From NCBI GenBank assembly GCA_015065295.1, contig SVQN01000017.1, positions 1-41,673 of the forward strand: a stretch of 41,673 nt of DNA, read 5' to 3'. The notes beneath the pieces were generated by a model that saw only the letters and a list, made by a program, of their open reading frames with translations, was not told where the DNA came from and ran no database searches. Of the stretch, positions 24,913 through 30,943 are shown one piece after another. The DNA is from Oscillospiraceae bacterium. GTDB taxonomy: Bacteria; Bacillota; Clostridia; Oscillospirales; CAG-272. A program made the translations under genes and the position numbers. Within the stretch, counting starts at the first letter, position 1, and each line of letters begins with the position of its first letter.

Positions 24913-26177
24913 TGGGAACCAAAAAAGTAGTGGACGCGGATCAGCTTGACGGGGCGATGACGGCGACGGCGGATGCGATCCGGATGAAATCCGGCACACA
25001 GGCGAAAATCCTGTGGGAACCGGAACAGGGGTTCATGTCGGCGATCAACGCAATTCCGTCGGGCGGGGGTTCGATGCCGTCGGTTTCGCCGAAGGAAGTC
25101 AATTTTTACGACTACGACGGGACTTGCCTGTATTCCTACACCGTCGATGAAGCGGCGGCGTTGGAGGAAATGCCTCCGCTGCCGGAGCATGACGGTTTGA
25201 TCTGTCAGGGATGGAACTGGCCGCTGTACAAGATCGCGGCGATGGGACGGGCGGTCAACGTCGGGGCTATGTATATCACGGATGACGGGAAGACCCGTGT
25301 GTATATCACCCTGCATGAGGGGCGCACGTCGCCGTTGTTAGGATGCTGTCCGAACGGGACGGTCACGGTGGACTGGGGCGACGGGACGGAACCGGATGTG
25401 CTGACGGGGACATCCACAAGCACGGTACAATGGACACCGAATCACGAATATGCCGCGCCGGGGGATTATGTGATTACGCTGACCGTGGACGGGAAGATGG
25501 GGTTCTATGGGAGTTCGACAACGAACCAATACAGCGGAATTCTGCGGCATTCCAGCGTCGCAAATACAGTGAACCGGGTGTATCAAAGCGCGGTGCAGAA
25601 GGTGGAGATCGGCTCCGGCGTGACATCCATCGGCAGCTATGCGTTCTATAACTGCTACAGCTTGGCATCAATCACCATTCCGGGCGGCGTGACATCCATC
25701 GGCAACACTGCGTTCCGGGGCTGCTACAGCTTGGCATCAATCACCATTCCTGACGGCGTGACATCCATCGGCAGCAGTACGTTCTACTTCTGCTACAGCT
25801 TGGCATCAATCACCATTCCTGACGGCGTGACATCCATCGGCAACTATGCGTTCTCTGACTGCTACAGCTTGGCATCAATCACCATTCCGGGCGGCGTGAC
25901 ATCCATCGGCAACAATGCGTTCTATAACTGCTACAGCTTGGCATCAATCACCATTCCTGACGGCGTGACATCCATCGGCAGCAGTACGTTCTATAGCTGC
26001 TATGGCGTGCGCTACTACGACTTCACACGCCACATCGCCGTTCCGACGTTATCCGCAACAAGCGCATTCTCAGGCATCCCCGCAGACTGCGAAATCCGTG
26101 TACCTGCGGCACTGGCGGAAGAATGGAAAGCGGCGACGAACTGGCCAGCCTATGCTGACAAAATCGTGGGGGTATAA
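24912..26177 (+). CDS. Tail fibre protein with PKD-like and BspA-type leucine-rich repeats
   Basis: 421 residues from the ATG in TGATG at 24912. The N-terminal 60 residues (ADQLDGAMTATADAIRMKSG) are a typical phage fibre attachment start. Residues about 150-200 are PKD-like (VTVDWGDGTEPDVL, then NHEYAAPGDYVITLTVDG). From about residue 236 there are five full 23-residue LRR_5/BspA repeats (GVTSIGxxAFxxCYSLASI) and a partial sixth, then a short cap. LRR_5 repeats are known from surface adhesins of gut and oral bacteria and here probably contact the host surface. Fourth or later gene after the tape measure, so structural. Confidence 0.85.
   Translation: MGTKKVVDADQLDGAMTATADAIRMKSGTQAKILWEPEQGFMSAINAIPSGGGSMPSVSPKEVNFYDYDGTCLYSYTVDEAAALEEMPPLPEHDGLICQGWNWPLYKIAAMGRAVNVGAMYITDDGKTRVYITLHEGRTSPLLGCCPNGTVTVDWGDGTEPDVLTGTSTSTVQWTPNHEYAAPGDYVITLTVDGKMGFYGSSTTNQYSGILRHSSVANTVNRVYQSAVQKVEIGSGVTSIGSYAFYNCYSLASITIPGGVTSIGNTAFRGCYSLASITIPDGVTSIGSSTFYFCYSLASITIPDGVTSIGNYAFSDCYSLASITIPGGVTSIGNNAFYNCYSLASITIPDGVTSIGSSTFYSCYGVRYYDFTRHIAVPTLSATSAFSGIPADCEIRVPAALAEEWKAATNWPAYADKIVGV
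25617..26007 (+). repeat. 69-nt tandem repeats coding BspA-type LRRs
   Basis: Units start at 25617, 25686, 25755, 25824, 25893 and 25962 (last partial). About 49 bases of each unit are nearly invariant (including GGCGTGACATCCATCGGCA and TACAGCTTGGCATCAATCAC), and differences cluster in an interval of about 20 bases coding residues 7-12 of each repeat. Confidence 0.95.
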
Positions 26178-26178
26178 C

Positions 26179-26412
26179 ATGATTATCACAAAGTTTTTTA
26201 AAACCCGACGCGACGGCGTGAACCTGTACCGGACGTATTCCGACGCAGGGCGCACCGTTGTCCGTGAAGACGGCGCGGTGTTCGACGAGGCTGTGGACGT
26301 GGAAAACAGCGTCCACAGCTATACTGAAGGGGAACCCCTGCCGGACGAGGAAATCACGGCGGAGGAAGCACTGGCGATTATCACAGGAGGTGCGGACGAT
26401 GAAACGGAGTGA
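26179..26412 (+). CDS. Small unknown protein after fibre gene
   Basis: 77 residues from the ATG at 26179. Short beta start (MIITKFFKTRRDGVNLYRTY) and an acidic helical end (EEITAEEALAIITGG). Proteins of this kind that follow fibre genes are common in clostridial phages and often carry the YRTYSDxG pattern; the role is unknown. It overlaps the next gene. Confidence 0.65.
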   Translation: MIITKFFKTRRDGVNLYRTYSDAGRTVVREDGAVFDEAVDVENSVHSYTEGEPLPDEEITAEEALAIITGGADDETE

Positions 26413-26803
26413 CGCGGTAAAACTGCGGACTGCCATTGAGACGGCGGCGGTTTCGCTCGACGACAAGGTTGCATCGACGGCGGCGGCACTGTTTCCCCGG
26501 CTCAGGGGCGACGGTGCGCTGATTCCGGCGGGAACGCGGATCAACTGGCGCGGCACGGTCAAACGTGCGGCGGCGGATTTGTGGGACACGGCGGAAAACG
26601 ACCCGGATCGCGCGGCGGATTTGTGGGAAGATATCGAATACCGGGACGGATACCGGATCATCCCGGATGTTATCACGGCGGCGGGTGCGTTTGCGCTCGG
26701 TGAATGCGGATGGCGCGGGGACGTGCTGTGGCGGTCGGCGATGGCGGCGAACGTGTACACGCCGGAGCAGTATCCGGCGGGATGGGAGATGATGCAGACA
26801 TGA
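26399..26803 (+). CDS. Small unknown protein
   Basis: 134 residues from ATG 26399 (ACAGGAGGTGCGGACG). Helical N-terminus (AVKLRTAIETAAVSLDDKVA) and a C-terminal part ending GWRGDVLWRSAMAANVYTP. It lies between the fibre and lysis genes and may be a fibre-associated or minor structural protein. No family recognised. Confidence 0.65.
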   Translation: MKRSDAVKLRTAIETAAVSLDDKVASTAAALFPRLRGDGALIPAGTRINWRGTVKRAAADLWDTAENDPDRAADLWEDIEYRDGYRIIPDVITAAGAFALGECGWRGDVLWRSAMAANVYTPEQYPAGWEMMQT

Positions 26804-27060
26804 CGGTAGAAATCACGGTACTGATCGCGGTGATCGGGTGTGCGTTGTCCGTGGGGACCTTTTTCGTGGGACGGATGACGGCGGCGAAGAACGACGGACG
26901 TGAAAACGGACAGGTATTGACGGAACTGGGCTATATCAAGAAGGGGATCGACGGACTGGAAAAGGACATCAAGGAAATCAAGCGGCAGTACACCGATCTG
27001 GATGTGCGGGTGTCCAAACTGGAAGAAGCGATCCGGATTTATCATAAGGAGGGCGTATGA
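26800..27060 (+). CDS. Membrane-anchored coiled-coil protein of the lysis cassette
   Basis: 86 residues from ATG 26800 (ATGA overlap). One N-terminal membrane segment (ITVLIAVIGCALSVGTFFVG) followed by a charged coiled coil (KKGIDGLEKDIKEIKRQYTD). The order (membrane, then coiled coil, directly before the endolysin) suggests a holin accessory or XhlA-like partner. Overlaps the endolysin start by 4 bases. Confidence 0.68.
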   Translation: MTVEITVLIAVIGCALSVGTFFVGRMTAAKNDGRENGQVLTELGYIKKGIDGLEKDIKEIKRQYTDLDVRVSKLEEAIRIYHKEGV

Positions 27061-27587
27061 TCTACAGTGGAAAATTCAAGGTAACATCCCCGTTCGGTCG
27101 GCGCACGCTGAACGGGAAACCGGACGATCACAAGGGGATTGACGTGGTCGGCATCACGGACAAGCACGTCTGCGCGGTTGCCGGCGGACAGGTAGTAACA
27201 TCCAAGATCGTGACGGACAAGTCCAACCGGACGTGGGAATGGGGGAATTTCGTCTGCATCCTCGGCGATGACGGGCGGATGTACTATTATTGCCACCTGA
27301 GCAAACGTCTGGTATCGGTCGGACGGCGTGTGGAGGCAGGTCAGCACATCGGGATTGAAGGGAATACGGGGTATTCCTTCGGTAGCCACTGTCACTTCGA
27401 GGTGCGCGAGAACGGCGTGAGCATTGATCCTGCGCCGTTCCTCGGGATTCCGAACAAGGCGGGTACATACGGGACGGACTGGCGTGCGGAGGTACAGAAG
27501 AAGTTCGGCCTGTCGAAGGATACGATGGCGTATCTGGACAAGTACAAGTATGCGGCCGACCTGTACCGGAAGCTGGGTGACGGCTGA
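27057..27587 (+). CDS. Endolysin, M23-type peptidase
   Basis: 176 residues. A complete M23/LytM zinc site is visible: His25 and Asp29 (HKGID), His80 (CHLS) and His111-x-His113 (SHCHFE). There is no signal peptide and no clear wall-binding domain; the 50-residue tail is helical. It should cut peptide cross-bridges of peptidoglycan after release by the holin. The gene lies before the holin genes, the reverse of the most common order. A tail-associated lysin is possible but less likely from position. Confidence 0.88.
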   Translation: MIYSGKFKVTSPFGRRTLNGKPDDHKGIDVVGITDKHVCAVAGGQVVTSKIVTDKSNRTWEWGNFVCILGDDGRMYYYCHLSKRLVSVGRRVEAGQHIGIEGNTGYSFGSHCHFEVRENGVSIDPAPFLGIPNKAGTYGTDWRAEVQKKFGLSKDTMAYLDKYKYAADLYRKLGDG

Positions 27588-27838
27588 TGCGGTGGCTGAA
27601 GAAGCTGCTGACGGTGGTGTTGGTGTACATCGCGGTGTATCTGCCGTATGTGGTACTGATGCAGGCTCTCACCGGCTACGACTACACGGGCGCGTATGCG
27701 GCTGTGACGGGGGTTGGCGCGGTGGAGCTGATCGTCGGCGGGATGATAAAAATCGCGGAAGCGAAGGAAATGAAGAAGAACGGGATAACCCCGCAAAACA
27801 ACGAAATTATTGATACGGAGGAATACCATGAAGTATAA
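27587..27838 (+). CDS. Small two-segment membrane protein, holin-like
   Basis: 83 residues. Segments LLTVVLVYIAVYLPYVVLM and GAYAAVTGVGAVELIVGGMI are membrane-spanning, with a positive start (MRWLKK) and an acidic tail (DTEEYHEV). It is sandwiched between the endolysin and the second holin-like gene with 1- to 11-base overlaps, so it may act as holin, antiholin or pinholin-type partner. Confidence 0.7.
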   Translation: MRWLKKLLTVVLVYIAVYLPYVVLMQALTGYDYTGAYAAVTGVGAVELIVGGMIKIAEAKEMKKNGITPQNNEIIDTEEYHEV

Positions 27839-28235
27839 AGAAAATGAGGTAATTAAACTGAGTGCGGAAGAGCTGGCGAAACGCGATACGCCGGAGGCGG
27901 TGGAGGAATACATCATCGAACAGGCGGATGCGGCGAAACTGAAGTCTGGGACGGTGATCGACTGGAAGCAGAAGCTGTCCAGCCGGAAGCTATGGGCGGC
28001 TCTGGTGGGCGTGATCGTCGGGATCGCGGCGGCCTTCGGAATCACTGAAAACGAATATGCTCAGATTGTGGGCGTGGTCGGATCGGTGGTATCCGTAATG
28101 AGTTATATTTTCGGCGAATCCGCTGTCGATGCGGCGAGGGCTACCGGAAACGCGAAAGTGGATGCCGCAAAGGAACTGACGGACGTATGGTTTCACAACG
28201 ACACCGGGGACGGCGGAGATTCCGTCCTTAAATAG
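27828..28235 (+). CDS. Holin
   Basis: 135 residues from the ATG at 27828 (ACGGAGGAATACC). The middle SRKLWAALVGVIVGIAAAFG, then YAQIVGVVGSVVSVMSYIFG, is the two-membrane-segment pattern of Firmicutes phage holins; the C-terminus (ESAVDAARATGNAKVDAAKE) is amphipathic. It would permeabilise the membrane at a set time to free the endolysin. Confidence 0.78.
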   Translation: MKYKENEVIKLSAEELAKRDTPEAVEEYIIEQADAAKLKSGTVIDWKQKLSSRKLWAALVGVIVGIAAAFGITENEYAQIVGVVGSVVSVMSYIFGESAVDAARATGNAKVDAAKELTDVWFHNDTGDGGDSVLK

Positions 28236-28256
28236 GCGTGAGAGGGGGATTGGTAT

Positions 28257-28511
28257 ATGGAACAACCCCTACATGACGCGAAAAAGAAAACGATTCCCGA
28301 GCTTGGAGAACCGGAGAAAATCGAGGCGATGATCCGGAAATGTGCATTGGAACCACGGGATTTGGAAATTCTGCGGAGGGTACATCTCCGGCATCAGTCG
28401 CAGGTTGAGATTGCCGTAGCAATGAATATGTCCGTGGAGACGGTAGGACGGCGGTACCGGAAGGCGCTGAAGGTACTGCACATGATCGCACAGCGGTATG
28501 TGGGCATCTGA
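28257..28511 (+). CDS. Sigma region-4-like HTH protein
   Basis: 84 residues. CALEPRDLEILRRVHLRHQS followed by VEIAVAMNMSVETVGRRYRKALKVL is a sigma-70 region 4 helix-turn-helix. Such small proteins often act as late gene activators in Firmicutes phages. Its location after the lysis genes and just before an independent promoter suggests it might regulate that cassette or late transcription; this is inference. Confidence 0.7.
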   Translation: MEQPLHDAKKKTIPELGEPEKIEAMIRKCALEPRDLEILRRVHLRHQSQVEIAVAMNMSVETVGRRYRKALKVLHMIAQRYVGI

Positions 28512-28545
28512 GATGACAGAATTCTGACAGAATGTCGGCAGTTTG

Positions 28546-28579
28546 TTGACAGTTTCACCTCCCCTTTCTGTGATATAAT
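28546..28579 (+). promoter_or_regulatory. Promoter of the 28.6-30.8 kb cassette
   Basis: TGATATAAT (28571-28579) is a perfect extended -10. A perfect -35 TTGACA lies at 28546-28551, but the spacer of 22 bases is too long for normal use, so the extended -10 may suffice, or a regulator bends the DNA. The first gene ATG follows 58 bases later. Confidence 0.6.
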
Positions 28580-28636
28580 ACAGTCACAGGAAGGGGAGGT
28601 GTTCTTCTTTCCTGAATACATTCGGAGGTGAGTCCG

Positions 28637-29008
28637 ATGGGCGAATCATTTGCGTTTCAGGGGTTTACCGCATCCAGTACGCTGATGTGCATCATCGACG
28701 GTGAATCCATCATGCAGGTGGATTATCTCGGGAACCGGAAAGTGGTCGGGAAGACGGTCGAGGCTTACAGCGAACTGGAAGCGACGACCACGGAATATTA
28801 CAACAAGCTCGTAGAGCTTGGCGTGATCGTTCCGGCGAAGACTCCGGAAGACATGATGCGGGAGATGCAGAAAAACATGAACGATATGGCGAGCGTTCTT
28901 GCCGCGCTGACAGCCGAGATGAGGGAGATGAAGAAGAATGGATGTGAACGCAATCCTGCAGACGGTCGCGAAGATGTTCCCGTCTGTGAATCTGGGGCAG
29001 GCGGTTGA
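28637..29008 (+). CDS. Unknown protein, first gene of the cassette
   Basis: 123 residues from ATG 28637 behind GGAGGTGAGTCCG. N-terminal half beta (FAFQGFTASSTLMCIIDGES, MQVDYLGNRKVVGKTVEAY), C-terminal half helical with heptads (DMMREMQKNMNDMASVLAAL). The last 24 codons overlap the next gene by 71 bases. No family recognised; the helical part may oligomerise. Confidence 0.6.
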   Translation: MGESFAFQGFTASSTLMCIIDGESIMQVDYLGNRKVVGKTVEAYSELEATTTEYYNKLVELGVIVPAKTPEDMMREMQKNMNDMASVLAALTAEMREMKKNGCERNPADGREDVPVCESGAGG

Positions 29009-29297
29009 CAAGGCACAGGAAGCCATGAACGGCGTACCGGACACGCTTGAGGGGGTATCTCAGGCGGCGGCACGGATGGGCATCAACCGCACGTTTGTTG
29101 AGAACATCTACAGCAGATACGGTACCACGGCACAGGCGAAAGCGATCTGCCGTATGTTAGGTACCACACCGGAGGCATTGAAGGCCGATGCCGAAAAAAT
29201 TGTGGGAGGCGGGGGTTCCGCATCCATACCGGCGGCACGGTCGGCAGAGGTACCGCAGTCCGGTGCAAACACCAAGAAATTCCCGCGGCTGAAATAA
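28938..29297 (+). CDS. Unknown helical protein
   Basis: 119 residues. Helical: NAILQTVAKMFPSVNLGQAV, LEGVSQAAARMGINRTFVEN, TTAQAKAICRMLGTTPEALK, with a Gly/Ser/Ala-rich disordered tail. The LGTTPEALKADAEKI segment is repeat-like to the preceding helices. No family recognised. Overlaps the upstream gene heavily, so translation is coupled. Confidence 0.6.
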   Translation: MDVNAILQTVAKMFPSVNLGQAVDKAQEAMNGVPDTLEGVSQAAARMGINRTFVENIYSRYGTTAQAKAICRMLGTTPEALKADAEKIVGGGGSASIPAARSAEVPQSGANTKKFPRLK

Positions 29298-29333
29298 GTG
29301 GCGAGAATTAATATATTTGAAAGAGGTGAGTTT

Positions 29334-29852
29334 ATGAACGACACGATGAGCGGAATGGGCTGGTTCCCGATCCTGTTTGTTATCATCGTAATCTGGGCGA
29401 TTTTCGGAGGCGGTTTCGGATTCAACCAGAACCGCGGCTGGAACGGCGACTGCGGATGCGGCAGGGTGTCCAACTGTGAAGTAGAACGTCAGGGCATCAT
29501 CGACAGTGCGCGCACGCAGTACATGGTCGAGAATACCGCGCGCAACACGCAGGAGTATCTCGGCACGAAGATCGACTACTACGAGTACCAGAATCTGCGC
29601 GATGATCTTGCGAAGGAGCGCAGCAAGAACATGGTACTGGAAAACCGTATCTACAGCGATGCGATGTTCAACGGTCTGTCCAAGCAGCTCGGCGACTGCT
29701 GCTGTGAATTCAACAGACGTCTGGACGGCATCGAGGGACGGATGCTGACGAAGCCTCCGCTGTCCGGTGTGGCGGCGACCTGCGGCGGTCAGCTCGTTCC
29801 GGCGGGGTTCGGTTACGGCTACGGTTACGGCGGAGGTACCGTAATCGCATAA
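29334..29852 (+). CDS. Membrane-anchored Gly/Cys-rich coiled-coil protein
   Basis: 172 residues from ATG 29334 (AAAGAGGTGAGTTT); a GTG at 29298 would add only an implausible leader. One membrane segment (WFPILFVIIVIWAIFGGGFG) at residues 9-28, Gly/Cys-rich stretch (GWNGDCGCGRVSNC), a long coiled coil (EYQNLRDDLAKERSKNMVLE), a CCC cluster and a Gly/Tyr-rich end (AGFGYGYGYGGG). It looks like a surface or membrane scaffold. A terminator follows. Confidence 0.7.
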   Translation: MNDTMSGMGWFPILFVIIVIWAIFGGGFGFNQNRGWNGDCGCGRVSNCEVERQGIIDSARTQYMVENTARNTQEYLGTKIDYYEYQNLRDDLAKERSKNMVLENRIYSDAMFNGLSKQLGDCCCEFNRRLDGIEGRMLTKPPLSGVAATCGGQLVPAGFGYGYGYGGGTVIA

Positions 29853-29886
29853 AACACAGTGGTGCGGTAAGGCATCCGAACAGTTA

Positions 29887-29921
29887 CGGGAGGATGGCAG
29901 ACGCTGTCCTCCCGATTTTTT
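29887..29921 (+). terminator. Intrinsic terminator or attenuator inside the cassette
   Basis: CGGGAGGA (29887-29894) pairs perfectly with TCCTCCCG (29907-29914) and is followed by ATTTTTTAT. It separates the first three cassette genes from the last three and probably reduces, not abolishes, downstream expression, since no other strong promoter is seen before 29939. Confidence 0.75.
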
Positions 29922-29938
29922 ATAACAGGAGGTAGGAT

Positions 29939-30340
29939 ATGTTACAGCTTATCAACACGAACACGGTTGCACTGACTGCGGGAGATGCGCTTCCGGCGGG
30001 TGTGGACTTCAACACGAACCCGAACATGCTGGGGTATGATACCGGCACAAGTGAGATTATTTTCCTTCAGCCGGGGATTTACAAGGTGATCGCGCAGGCG
30101 GTATTTGCGGCAACGGCGGCGGGGCTGAACACGATCGAAGGCTTTGCGGGTACTGCGGCGGTTCCGGGAATGGTATCACAGTTTGAAACGACTGCGGCAA
30201 CGCAGGAGGCGACGTATGTACTGCAGAAAAACGTGAGGGTGACCACGGCGTTTCCTGGGGCGTTTGCGCGGCTGAAGTTTACCGTAGATGTAGACGGTGT
30301 GCAGAGCAATCTGCTGATCACCGTCGAGAAAATCCGCTGA
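29939..30340 (+). CDS. Jelly-roll, TNF/C1q-like protein
   Basis: 133 residues, ribosome site ACAGGAGGTAGGAT. Regular strands (FLQPGIYKVIAQAVFAATAA, TYVLQKNVRVTTAFPGAFAR, LKFTVDVDGVQSNLLITVEK) give the ten-strand plan of TNF/C1q-like folds found at the tips of phage fibres, BclA-type spore proteins and small phage surface proteins. It would form trimers. It is in a cassette away from the tail genes, so it may be a virion decoration or a cell-surface product. Fold call by pattern only. Confidence 0.6.
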   Translation: MLQLINTNTVALTAGDALPAGVDFNTNPNMLGYDTGTSEIIFLQPGIYKVIAQAVFAATAAGLNTIEGFAGTAAVPGMVSQFETTAATQEATYVLQKNVRVTTAFPGAFARLKFTVDVDGVQSNLLITVEKIR

Positions 30341-30347
30341 GGCAGAC

Positions 30348-30548
30348 ATGGCACGCGGCGGGATTGAGCTGCTCCTCGGGGTTGCGCTGGGGTATCTGGC
30401 GTTTACCGAGGAGGGGCGGGTCATGGGAAACAAGATGGCGGATGCGGCGGTAAAGGGTGGAAAAGCTATGCTCCAAAACTATGTAAAGAAGGGGATTTCC
30501 GGAGTGCCGGTGCAGACGCAGAAGGAGGAGAAACATGAAGATCATTAA
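30348..30548 (+). CDS. Small membrane protein of the cassette
   Basis: 66 residues. A short membrane segment near the start (ELLLGVALGYLAFTEEG) is followed by an amphipathic helix (NKMADAAVKGGKAMLQNYVK) and a polar tail (QTQKEEKHEDH). Resembles YtxH-like small membrane proteins in general plan. It overlaps the next gene by 14 bases. Confidence 0.6.
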   Translation: MARGGIELLLGVALGYLAFTEEGRVMGNKMADAAVKGGKAMLQNYVKKGISGVPVQTQKEEKHEDH

Positions 30549-30846
30549 GAAGCTGGTCAAGATGATCGACGAGGAGTTGGCCGACGCGAAGAAATATGCC
30601 GAGTGCGCTCTGAAGATGCGGGAGGAGTATCCGATGCTCGCGAATGTGTTTTATAACTTATCCATGGAGGAGATGAAGCACATGAACATGCTTCACGCGG
30701 AAGTGGTGAAGGTAATTGAGGCATACAAGAAGGAAAAAGGGGAACCTCCGGCGGCGATGCTGGCGATCTGGGAGTACAAGCATGAGGAGCACATTGAGGC
30801 GGCGGAGGAAGTTTCAGTGATGCAGGCGATGTTTAAGAAGGTATAG
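30535..30846 (+). CDS. Ferritin-like four-helix protein
   Basis: 103 residues, ribosome site AAGGAGGAGAAAC. Helix 1 DEELADAKKYAECALKM, helix 2 LSMEEMKHMNMLHAEVVKVI with ExxH, helix 3-4 WEYKHEEHIEAAEEVSVMQ with a second ExxH. Two ExxH motifs with further Glu in helix 1 and the last helix are the signature of di-iron ferritin-like proteins (rubrerythrin-like), here in a short form. It could bind iron or handle peroxide, or be a structural use of the fold. Last gene of the cassette, directly before the terminator. Confidence 0.65.
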   Translation: MKIIKKLVKMIDEELADAKKYAECALKMREEYPMLANVFYNLSMEEMKHMNMLHAEVVKVIEAYKKEKGEPPAAMLAIWEYKHEEHIEAAEEVSVMQAMFKKV

Positions 30847-30876
30847 AAAAAGCGAGGGCGGAAGCTCTCGCTTTTT
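30847..30876 (+). terminator. Intrinsic terminator ending the cassette
   Basis: AAAAAGCGAG (30847-30856) pairs with CTCGCTTTTT (30867-30876), ten base pairs with a ten-base loop and a T-run. The A-run on the left makes it usable from both strands, so it may also stop integrase transcription. Confidence 0.85.
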
Positions 30877-30889
30877 GTGTGGTATAGTG

Positions 30890-30943
30890 ATAACATATAT
30901 CATTAATGCTCATATACATATAACAACAAATGTTATATGTTAT
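30890..30943. other. Candidate attP: AT-rich inverted repeats at the integrase 3' end
   Basis: ATAACATATA (30890-30899) and TATATGTTAT (30934-30943) form a perfect 10-bp inverted repeat, with an inner ATAACA/TGTTAT repeat around 30919-30936. The block lies between the last rightward terminator and the stop of the leftward serine integrase, where serine-integrase phages usually have attP. The exact crossover dinucleotide cannot be named from one sequence. Confidence 0.45.

Noticed and set aside
25617..26007. CRISPR-like spacing of repeats
   Set aside because: The 69-nt units are in-frame coding repeats of a fibre protein with short variable windows, not spacers.
24912..26177. Diversity-generating retroelement target
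   Set aside because: No reverse transcriptase, accessory gene or template repeat found in the window; the variation pattern alone is not enough.
26704..27060. Longer start versions for many genes (for example 26704, 26258, 23 codons upstream in others)
   Set aside because: The downstream starts have better ribosome sites or stop-start overlaps, and the added residues are shadow-like Arg-rich sequence.
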